Position numbers and translations under genes: made by a program
Part shown: positions 55,300 through 64,000 of the stretch, piece by piece
How the letters are laid out: every line of letters begins with the position of its first letter
Numbering within the stretch: the stretch's first letter is position 1
The notes under the pieces: generated by a model
What the model saw: only the letters and a program-made list of their open reading frames with translations
Told to the model about the DNA's origin: nothing
The model's database searches: none
DNA from: Auriscalpium vulgare
Taxonomy: Eukaryota > Basidiomycota > Agaricomycetes > Russulales > Auriscalpiaceae
Reading direction: 5' to 3'
Assembly (NCBI GenBank): GCA_019915015.1
Contig: JAHBBC010000008.1
Span: forward strand, 1,240,001 to 1,304,000
Length of the DNA stretch: 64,000 nt

Positions 55300-57681
55300 G
55301 TCTTTTCTCCCTCCTGCTCATATCGCTCCTTGGACCCTTCCGAGCCTCCTCAGGATCGAGAGGACATAGCGCAATAGAATAAGAGTCGTGCGGAGGCTGC
55401 CATAAACGGCAATTCCATCGGTAGGCGCATCTCCTGTCTCTTCTTTGTCATTGCATTGACACTCGTTTCCAGGCATGCCCATCTCTCCACGGAATGATGG
55501 CGAAGTCCACACAGCGAATGCCTTAGTCCACATTGCCCAAGTCACTACCTTGAAGGACAACTGCAAGGGTTTCTCGCCACGGGCTTACTCACCAAGCGCG
55601 ACACCCCGCGCGCGAGGCCGCTCTCGCTGAGTGCGAGACCTCTGTCTAGACGGCCGAAATCGGTACGCTTTTTCTCGCTCGCTTCCGTCTTCCTGCTAAA
55701 ACTGGCAGTCCCGCTTAGAACACCACTCGCTATCCGTGTCCGGAAGATGGTGGCCGGCCGTTTGCGGGCCTTATGGCTGACGGTATGTCGCTCAATTGCG
55801 ATTATCTCCTCCCAGCTAAATACCTGTGTGCTTGTCTTTTACTATAGATCTGTCTTTACAATTCGTACGGTTCACGGGCATGCTGTAGACGGTGAGAAGT
55901 GTCGAAAGACTGTATTCTCGCATCATCCGCATTTCGTCTTGCCTGGGTGTAGTAGTATCCATCCGTGTATTCGTCTATTTCCCGTCGTTTGTATTTCTAT
56001 GGTATGCAGCGTACGTGTCTGTCTACTCGCGCACTAGGTGCCAAGGCTACGCCATTCACTGGTTGACCATGCAGCGACTATTGCAATGCTCCAGCCCGGT
56101 CCATGGACGAGAAAAGGTCGCATACAGCAGATGTCCCCGCGTCGGGAGACCACGCCCGACACACACCGCATTTATCGAAGCGCAAGCGCTGCACTCCGAA
56201 AAAGAGCTGCCTTCTCCCAGGAGTATGTATTTGTAGAACTGTTCCGCAGCAGATAAACGAGGCCGCGTCGAACGTATATGCGCATTTCCAAATTATATGC
56301 ACGTCAATAAGGCGGAGAAAATAGCTGGCGTCCCAGAAGCCTATCCCGCGCATTCTGCGCGCGCGCAAGGAGTGTCCTGAGGTCGCATAAGTCGGGTGCA
56401 CAGGTATCATGAGGCGGACCGCACCGAGTTGTCATACCCGGCGCTTCAAGCATTTTGTGATGTCCATCCCGCGGTGTATGAGCTGCCTCCTAGCTTGTAC
56501 TGCGTCGCGCGAGATCATACTCGAGTTGGCCAGACGTGTCCCGACGCCGTGGCCGGCGTGCGTTGTGCGCGATCGAAGCCGGTGTGCGGACTCAGAGCGT
56601 GTCCTGAGGACGCGTTAGCAGGATGCGCGGGTGCGCTGAGGCAAACAAATAGGACGTACCTGCCAGTGAGTGGCGCAATTATTGACATATACTGTCTGCT
56701 GTGAACGCGGTATGTCTGGGATTTGTGACTGCGATTCTTTGAGCAGTGACGGTGTCGAGCGGCGGCAGGGAATGGCTGAGGAATACCGTCGATGATCGGC
56801 GTATGAACAAGCTCTTTAGAGATAGCAGGCCAAAATAAGCGCGGTAGACGTACGAGAGACATGGTTCACGGACAGGCCGTAATCGAGTATGTGGATGGCA
56901 ATCAACGGTCGCGGACGCGGCAGTAGCAGGGTCGGATGTAGATCCTGCGCCCGGATGTCATATATGACTGACGTCGATGCGTGCCAGAGACCCATGAAAT
57001 GGAATACAAGGTGATTGGATGACCACAGATGGTGCACTATGGGTGCAGAGACGATGCTGCGCCGGGCACTACGTGCTAATCAACGCCGAGCAGTTGAGAT
57101 GGGCTGCACAGACATACCCTGATGCCCATCCGTGCACACCGTCCGCTACTAGTGGTCATCGCAGTGCTTTATCGAGAGCTGGAGAGGTAGATGCGTCCTA
57201 CGATGGGAGTGCTGGGAGATGACGAGCGGGGACGCGAGTTGGCTGGTCCGGCGGGAGCCGGAGTGTTTTCTCACGAACATCAAATGCGGCCGCGGCCCGG
57301 GCTGCCAAGCGTTCTTTCACCTCTCTCCGCCTGCGTCCATGATCTCTGCGGCGCAAACCAACTCCTGCGTCTAAGCCGCCATGCGCATCTCGAGCCTAGA
57401 ACGCACTGGGACATGTATTTCTACGAAATGACAGTGAACACTATGATGACTCGGAGGCATCCGAGAGCACAATGTTATCGACCTTGGAGATGGCTCATCC
57501 GCATCCGCAGGTGCAGCGGGCCCGGCACGCAAGCTCTTTCAGTAGGTAAGTACTATGCTTTTCACTTCATTAATTGCTGAGTCTTGATGTTCATTTGTGT
57601 GGGTCAGCGACTGGGGCTGGGAGAAAGTGAAAAAGATTTTCTGCACCGCGTTGGACGCCGAGCTGAGAGCTGCATTTCTAG
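55300..57681 (+). other. 5' part of the F-box-type gene, exons unresolved
   Basis: Candidate coding snippets occur with splice-like borders: VRKMVAGRLRALWLT followed by GTATGT at 55790, and FCTALDAELRAAF at about 57630. I could not join them in phase. The block GTATTCTCGCATCATCCG at 55913 is shared with decayed copies on the left of the window. Another shared segment lies at 56660-56795. Confidence 0.35.
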
Positions 57682-59057
57682 AGAGTCCGCATCGACAGCG
57701 ATATCCGAAACGACGCTGTGGACGCAGCTGCGCAAACAGCCGCTGCCTATCTGCCCCGACTCAGAAATTTCAGCCTCACAACTCGTTTCGGAGACGCGCA
57801 GTTGCTATTTGAACGCATAGATATACCGTGCTCTACCAGCCTGCACATGTCCTTCCAGGAGAACGAGAAGGGCCGCCGCGTGGTAGAGGTTCCGCAAAAG
57901 GATATTCTCACAGCGTTCTTCTCGGCATTGCGACCGCTCCTCCACGGCAATAACTCCGACGACGCGCCCATTGTCAAGCTCGTAATCACCTCACTACGCA
58001 CTTGGTCTGAGCCTGTCACTGCCGCAACGGGTGTCAAGATATGCGCATGGCGCGGCGACGACAGGGCCTACACACCACCCATCCTCCTGGAGCTACCGCG
58101 GGGCAGCAGGCGGTGGGGTGGCGGCACGCTGGCGCTCACAGCTGTGCGTGCGTTTGCCTCCGAACATCTGCGCGAGCTTGCCGTGCTGGATGTCGCGTGG
58201 GACTCGGACGCTACATGGGCGACAGCACTCGGGGCCGCACCCGCCGTGCAGAGCATCGAGGCGGCCGGCGGTGCCGCGTTTGCTCTGTGCCGCGTCCTCG
58301 CTGGCCGCTTATCCGTGCCCATGTCGGACACGCCAGCTCAAGGTGAGCTCAGCCAATACGATCCACACCGTTGGTCCCACTAATCGCTCTCTCTAACCAG
58401 GAGTCGTCCTTCCAGAGTTGGAATCGCTCAAACTGCGCGATGTCAGCTTCAAGGCACGCTATGCGCGACGCGCTCTGGATCGCAAGAATGCCGTGCCACG
58501 TCTGCGAGTCGGAGACTTCCTCCCGGAGATGCTTGCCGCCCGTGCTCGCGCCGGATTCCCCCTGTATACCCTGGACATTCGCCGCTGCGGTCCCGTCAGC
58601 CCCTTCCACATATCTCAGCTTCGCGCAGCACTTCCAGATGTTCGAATTGTCGAGCCTTGTGAATACCCTCCGGGCCGTGCGTAAACATACATCCACGCGC
58701 GCACTGGTGGTAGTCTGACGTTTTGCTCGTCGCAGCGCCAACACTTCTGTGGGGATCATCAAATAGTGGCGATAGTGCAAACACGCGCATCCTTGAAGGC
58801 CGGCGCGGTGGCATGCTGTTGGTCTGTGCGCTCCCGCCTGCAGACAGCGTGTCGGAGGAGATCGTGGTTTTGGATGAGCTTGAGGTCAGAGATGACCGAT
58901 ACGAGCCACAAGAAATCAAGACGTTGACGATGTGAGTAATGGGACCATCATGCATAAGTCCCTGCTCTGCTGACATGTGGCAATTTTCAGGTTGGGCTAT
59001 CTGGATGATAAGTCGGATGAACATTCAGACGCTGGCGATGAAGAAGATGAGGATTAG
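57682..59057 (+). CDS. C-terminal exons of an F-box/LRR-like protein
   Basis: Exons 57682-58342, 58401-58676, 58736-58931 and 58991-59057 have consistent phases and GT-AG borders, the first after acceptor ttctag. The translation shows leucine-rich-repeat-like turns as in agaricomycete F-box proteins: YLPRLRNFSLTTRFGDAQLL, then IPCSTSLHMSFQEN, LRELAVLDVAWDSD, LPELESLKLRDVSF and FPLYTLDIRRCGPVS, ending with an acidic tail DEHSDAGDEEDED. Family members normally act as substrate adaptors of SCF ubiquitin ligases. The N-terminal F-box itself was not found between the promoter at 55.1 kb and 57.6 kb, where exons are unclear (one candidate reads DWGWEKVKKIFCTALDAELR at 57.6 kb). The gene may therefore be incomplete or have diverged. 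The paralogue's end is at the start of the window. Confidence 0.6.
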
Positions 59058-59804
59058 GCTCCGTAATAAGGAGATGAGGGCAAGGGTTCGTAATAATGAG
59101 ATGAGGGCGAGGGTACGTACGACGATGGTGATACCGAAAATGAGGACTGAAGTGAAATTTCCTTGTGAAATGTCCTTGGTTCGCTGCCTAATCAATATTT
59201 CCAATCTGCCTTACTAGAAACACAAATTCTGTCGCCAACAATAATGCAATGCAAGCTGACGGCCCATTGCACATACAACCAGTCTTCAAAATTCTCGAAG
59301 GCGGTGCGTGGGGCCGCGCATGCCGAGCGCTGCGCCGTTGATGATTTAACATAACAAAAGAACCGGCTGGTCGCACCGTATAGTTCGCTGCCTTGACATT
59401 ACTCAAATCGCAATGGAAGGAGTACACTCGCGAACAATAGCACAACGATGCCAAGATCTCAAAGCCATCAATCAACACAGCCGCATGTGAATTCTTACTT
59501 CGCGCGCTCAATGTGCCGCAGTCCGCTGAGCTACGCTATATAACTTCTCTGAAACACCATGCAATCTGCACGCCCCTTTATCCAAGTCGTCGACGTCCCA
59601 GCTCTTCATATCCAACTATCGACGTCAGCGTCCCTTCCATTGCGCTCAAATCATTCACTGTGCTCGAAGTACTCGAGACGCGAAGTGTGTCGAGACAAGC
59701 TCCTACTAAGAGGAGGAATTGAGAAGGGAATTCGAGACGCCGGACATGCAACACGGCCTTGACATCAAGGTCAGCGTCCCCTGCATCCCAGAATTCGAGA
59801 TTAA

Positions 59805-61285
59805 ATGGACGCTGTTTGCAAGGCCGTCGAGGTCTACCGCTACAATCCCATGGCATCACTTCATCGCACTGCGACCACCCGCGTTCACGCGTCGCGTTCC
59901 AGAACAGACCCAGCTTTTTCGGGCCAGCGACACGCGCGGAGCAACCCTCGTCCGCCGGTGATCGGAACGAGGCACCAATATGATCCCAAGCCGTCAAAAG
60001 AGCCCCTTCATTTTGACAGTGGATTCCGACCTCCTGAAGATACGGAGCAGCCTGCTGGCAGCCCGTCAAGGGAAGGCAAAGATTTCATGGAGCAACAGAT
60101 CCCGAAACCAAAGAGCATAGGCAAGACACGAGGAGTTGGAATACCAATTCGAGAGGCAATGGGTACAGACGCCCAAGCGGCCAGGAGAATATGGGGTAGC
60201 ATTCTGGTGAGAGTGATACAACAATCGCCCTTGTTCTGAAGGATGCTCACAATTAAGTTCGTCAGGAATCGTCTCGTAAGATGGTGATGCAAGCGCGGAT
60301 TGACTTCAGCCAGACTTTAACGAAGCAAAAGGATGAGAGGGTGGCCGAATTCTGTCGCATAGTGAGTGTCATCCGTCGTGGACGTGAATTTATTGTCTTT
60401 ACCCTGGCCAAAGATGCGAAATAAGCACGAAATCTTAGGGAAGTACGAGAATGACTGGGCCACAAAGGCAATACTTCAGCGGCTTATAAGCAACCGGCGT
60501 TATGAGACGCATAGAAAGTTCAGGAAGGAGGCAAAGCTTCTCGTCAGGGGGACAGAGACAGGTACTGGGGACGACCAAGAAGAAGAAAATGCCTTTAACA
60601 CCGAGGACAACTCCTGCTCTGAAGAAAGCGCAAAGACGAATACCACGACGAAGATCCCCAGACCGAAGGGGGCCCTCCACAAAAAACGAGGAATGAACTT
60701 CCAAGAGGCAATGGGTCTCGACGTCGACGTGGAGAGTCGGGCAACCTACAGATACATAAGGGTGAGCAATCACAAAACGGTCAGATGTGTTCTGGAGGCT
60801 TATACTGGATCAGCATTCTGCCCACGAGCTGCCGATGCAAGCGCAGATAGACTTCACCGAGAGGTTTTCAAATCAAGAGGCGAACAGGGTGGCAGAATTC
60901 TGTCGCATGGTGAGCGTCATCCATCGTGGACGTATCATAATCTTGAACTCGGTCAAAGATGCGAGATAGGCATGACATCTTGCAGAGATACGAAAACGAC
61001 TGGGCTACAAAGATCATACTTCATCGGTATCTGAATTACCGGCGCCGGCATTTGTATGGGAGAAAGGCCTGGAAGAAGGCAAGTCTACCCAGCAGGGGGA
61101 CAGCGACAGCGGCAGCTACCGGGACCGACAAAGAAGAAAATAACACCGTGAACGTCGAGAATCAGTCCAGCTTTGATGATGACAGCGAGATCTCGGGGGA
61201 CGGAAAAGAGCTGTCGGACTTCGAGAGCGAAAGGGAGTACGACACATGGCTAGGATTCAGCGAGGGATGGGATGAAAACGACTGA
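59805..61285 (+). CDS. 5-exon gene with internal duplication of an exon pair (422 aa)
   Basis: Exons 59805-60206, 60266-60361, 60414-60761, 60814-60909 and 60959-61285; all phases are zero, all borders GT-AG, stop at 61283-61285. Exons 2 and 4 are both exactly 96 bp (MQARIDFSQT... and MQAQIDFTER..., each ending VAEFCR(I/M)). Exons 3 and 5 begin M-R-N/D-(K/R)-H-(E/D)-I-L and contain YENDWATK(A/I)IL followed by a basic segment and an acidic linker. The introns after exons 2 and 4 are also similar (gtgag(t/c)gtcatcc), so the duplication included intron DNA. The linker motif EAMG(T/L)D recurs before each unit. The YENDW... motif belongs to a lineage-specific agaricomycete group of unknown function in my recollection. 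The start used is the first ATG of the open exon; upstream exons from about 59559 are possible. Confidence 0.7.
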
Positions 61286-61547
61286 CCATACGTACGTCTA
61301 TTTTGCCAATATCCAAGTCGAGCTTTCTTTCGAGCATTCATTCTCATTGCGCTCCGACACAGTGTCTTGCCAGCACAAAGCGGCGTGTCATCACATATTT
61401 GAGAGACACGTCCATACAATCCTTGTGTCCATTAAAATCGCCCACAAAAATTCTCTCCTGCAGATACGTAGGATCAGCATGTAGCAGCATACGTGGCACA
61501 CACATCTCCATACCATAAATTTAGTTCTTGCTTCCCGCGTGAGCGAT

Positions 61548-62430
61548 TCACGTCCCAGGTGCGCCATCCGGCATCTGCGGGATGACGCGCTTGAACCAGC
61601 CCCGCAGATCGTCCAGCTCGCGATCGTTAATCGCGTGCACGGGCCCGCTGTATGCGTTGAACGCAACGCCGCGCAGGTCGGCGCTCTGCAGCTCCGTCAC
61701 CGGGACACCGAGCGCGTCCCGCAGGAAGGCGGCCGAGCTCGAACCGCACGAGCGGTCGTGCGTGCCGTGTCCCCAGAACACACACAGACAGCGTCACCGC
61801 GTGCGTGGAGCGCATCTACAATCTCGCATTCAGTCGCCGACGATAGGTAAGCGGCCAGCCTGACTCGGGAGGCGGTGCGGCGGACGCACCTGCGGCAGTT
61901 TGGCGCGCCCGCTGAGCCCCGCGACGCCCGCGTACCTGCGCACGCTCGTCATGCCCGCAAGGACGATCATGCTGGCGCCCTGGCGACGACGATGCGCGCG
62001 GACAGGATGCCCGTCGTGAATTCCGCTGCGGCGAGCGCGTCGATGGTGCGCAGGCTGCGCAGCATGCCCGCCTCGTCCTCTGCGCTCTTGTAGTTGAACG
62101 TCAGCACGTCGAGCCTATGCGTGAGCATGATTGGTTAGGACGGAGATATTGTGTGGGGAGAGGCATGGTGGTGGACGCACCACGCCGCCATGACGAGGCC
62201 GCCGTTGGCCGTGACCGGGATATCGGGACTGGCGAGGTGTCGCCATTGTGAGCCCAAGGGTCGTATGGTATGCTTGGATACACTGGCATACGCTTGGGGC
62301 AGCACCCATATAATGTGTTGCGGCCCCGGCTCCACTTGGAACTTCGCGACAATGGGTTCCCATCGGTACGGACTGTCGCCGAGGCCCTGTCCGTCGATCA
62401 GTCTCGCCTCCAGGCAGATATGGGCTGGAT
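61548..62430 (-). pseudogene. Acyl-protein thioesterase (APT1-like) pseudogene lacking the catalytic serine
   Basis: Minus-strand exons spell out an alpha/beta-hydrolase of the APT1/lysophospholipase type. GQGLGDSPYRWEPIVAKF (HGLGDT region) is followed by HIIWVLPQA, a GT-AG intron, PDIPVTANGGLVMAAW, a second intron, and LDVLTFNYKSAEDEAGML...LSARIVVA. The nucleophile elbow GGFSQGG should follow. Instead the DNA goes straight to QGASMIVLAGMTS in another frame, about ten bases being absent near 61978-61984. The C-terminal part keeps the catalytic Asp (FWGHGTHD) and His (YSGPVHAIND), but a frame change also precedes FWGHG. The protein cannot be catalytic. The family normally removes palmitate from proteins in the cytosol. 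Confidence 0.75.
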
Positions 62431-63515
62431 ACGAACGTGGAGAAGGATGACGGTGGCGGAATGTGTGGCGAGTGACTCGATGATGGTGGATCTGGCTGCG
62501 CAACGACGGATGCACGGGCGGCTGAATCCATCATGGAGTCTCTGGGAGAGTTGACCAGAGCCGATAAGCCGCCGCCGGGTTCTCACATTCGCGCGACTAG
62601 AGATAGAAAGGCGCCGTTGCAAAACACACGCCGTACGGCCAGGTTATAGCTGGAGCCTGAGAGAGCTTCGTGTAAACATTCAGAGAAAAGACAACATCAG
62701 AGGGCCCTACCATGCGATCAGCAAGCTCTTCTGAGACACGTCAAGGCAGACCATCGTGTGCAATGGCACCACACCATGCTCTAGTCTCGAGAGCAGGCTG
62801 CGATAACTGCCCCGCCACGATCTTCTGCCATTGAATCCGTTTGGGACGACACGCACCTCGTCTTTAGCCGACTGCGCAGTCGAGCTCGAAGACTACCCCA
62901 TGTTCATAGCGTCGCCTTTGGGCCATCGGGCTCGGGTTTCGCGTATAGGATGGCGATCCTGTCACGACGGTGACTTCGGGCGGCGGGATATGGCGCCAGT
63001 TGAAACGCACCTTGGCTATCTCATCTAGAATGGGCTCAGAGGTATGCTTGGCTTCTCGAGTAAACACAGTGGTGCCCAGGCCCAGGTGCTGTTCCGGCGC
63101 TGCGCGAGATGCAGGGGGCTGATGGATGAAAGCGAGCATACATAGTGATCAGAGCGGGTGTCAGGCCAAGAGGACTGAGGAATGCGATGACGTGGTGTAC
63201 CTGGACATCGCTCTCGCACATAACACCCAATTAACCCAAAGCGACTGTACGCATCGTCGCCCATCCAGGATCCCGTGCGATGGATGGCGGGTGTAATGAG
63301 ATTGGATTGTTGAGCTTGAGCAGAAGACAGTCGTTACGCGGAAGACCGGTGTGACGCGCTCGAGGGCTGGAGATGTAGGATGACCTCTTGACCTGCTGCT
63401 CGCAGAGGCGATGAAGAGACACCTTACGTAGTCTCTAGTGCGGTGTTGGCGGCCATGGATGGCGGTCGTAACAGGCAGGCACGGTGCTTATCACGCACAC
63501 GCCGCGTCGCAGTTG
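62431..63515. other. No complete gene recognised
   Basis: The N-terminal exon of the thioesterase pseudogene may extend to about 62530. On the minus strand near 62990-63060, EPILDEIAKVRFNWRHIPPP looks protein-like but is isolated. No RNA gene was seen. Confidence 0.35.
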
Positions 63516-63696
63516 CACGTGCCCTCGACGCGTGCGCGCCCCGCCTGCTATTTGGCTTCCTTCCTCGAACCAAACATCCCCGGGCCTATAAGATCCAGTG
63601 CGTCGCGCAGTCCCCAGATATCCCGCGCATTTCTTCCTTCCCACTCGCCACCATGTACGCGCCCGCCCTCTCTCAAATCCGCCCGCTCCTCATCAT
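63516..63696 (+). promoter_or_regulatory. Promoter cassette copy 8, plus strand
   Basis: CACGTG (63516-63521), TATTTGGC...CCAAACATCC (63548-63579), TATAAG (63587-63592) and ATG at 63694-63696 in CTCATCATGGCTTTTTCC, 107 bp after TATA. This is the best-preserved copy in the window. The gene it starts (MAFSSLPTVGRLRC...) runs toward the window end. Confidence 0.75.
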
Positions 63697-64000
63697 GGCT
63701 TTTTCCTCCCTCCCCACTGTGGGCCGCCTGAGATGCAGTGCCATAGCTCGATTCGCCTCGACATGCTGCCTTCCCCGCACAGGACTCCTACTACCGGCTC
63801 CGAACTCGGACCAGGTGTAGAGCATTCACTGTATGCATCGAACATGTTCCGCTCGATGCGCTGACTCTCATATCACACCTTTCTCAAATAGATGCAGTCC
63901 TTAGGCTCAGAAGAAGGCAAGGCAGAACGATTGAACATAAAACTACGTTCATGTACGTATTTTTCCTGCAGTTGCCTCTTGCCAATCTGACCGACGTATT
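63694..64000 (+). CDS. 5' exon(s) of a promoter-cassette family gene, truncated by window
   Basis: Begins MAFSSLPTVGRLRCSAIA downstream of cassette 8. The open frame reaches a stop at about 63820, but a splice donor before it is likely because sister copies have a short first exon. The window ends before the conserved C-terminal exons would appear, so identity rests on the promoter and MAFSS start. Confidence 0.4.

Overview
The window looks like nuclear DNA of an agaricomycete (mushroom-forming or wood-decay basidiomycete). The genes are GC-rich with many short GT-AG introns of about 45-75 bp. There is a family of F-box/LRR-type proteins, a fungal MFS transporter, a Ty1/copia retrotransposon and a fungal HTH-integrase gene. 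I saw no bacterial operon or ribosome-binding-site organisation.

Layout. (1) 1-21.7 kb is mostly a graveyard of one dispersed gene family. A compact promoter cassette recurs on both strands (CACGTG, then a TTTGGC/GCCAAA dyad, then TATAAG, then a mini-exon starting MAFSS or similar). It is followed by decayed coding blocks. Small repeats (hairpin units, a MITE, tandem exon-like units) and one damaged multi-exon gene (14.0-15.8 kb) lie among them. (2) 21.74-52.11 kb is the most unusual part. It is bounded by terminal inverted repeats (core TATACTGTAAAAGTATTCC) and contains a perfect palindrome of the same termini at 34.7 kb. All four ends carry arrays of a CACAGGT-like motif pointing inward. 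I read it as two giant DNA transposons of about 13 kb joined end to end. Element 1 (21.74-34.7 kb) carries a 14-exon gene with a J-domain-like end, an intact 8-exon gene of unknown family, an in-frame coding tandem repeat and an intact 3-exon HTH-DDE integrase gene (526 aa, the candidate transposase). Element 2 (34.7-52.1 kb) has no recognisable transposase and is interrupted by a very young Ty1/copia element (40,354-44,962). Without the copia insertion it is also about 12.8 kb. (3) 52.3-64 kb is ordinary gene space. It holds an MFS monocarboxylate-type transporter, a copy of the F-box family with its promoter cassette and well-preserved 3' exons, an intact gene with an internal exon-pair duplication, an acyl-protein-thioesterase pseudogene that has lost its catalytic serine segment, and another promoter cassette running off the window.

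How the parts fit. The integrase would act on the shared terminal repeats and subterminal arrays of both elements. Element 2 would then be a non-autonomous partner. The other two element-1 genes would be accessory or cargo genes. This functional reading is inference; the repeats, palindrome and exon phases are read directly. Several otherwise clean genes are broken only by 1-2 base losses in homopolymers or dinucleotide runs, so assembly errors must be considered before calling them dead.
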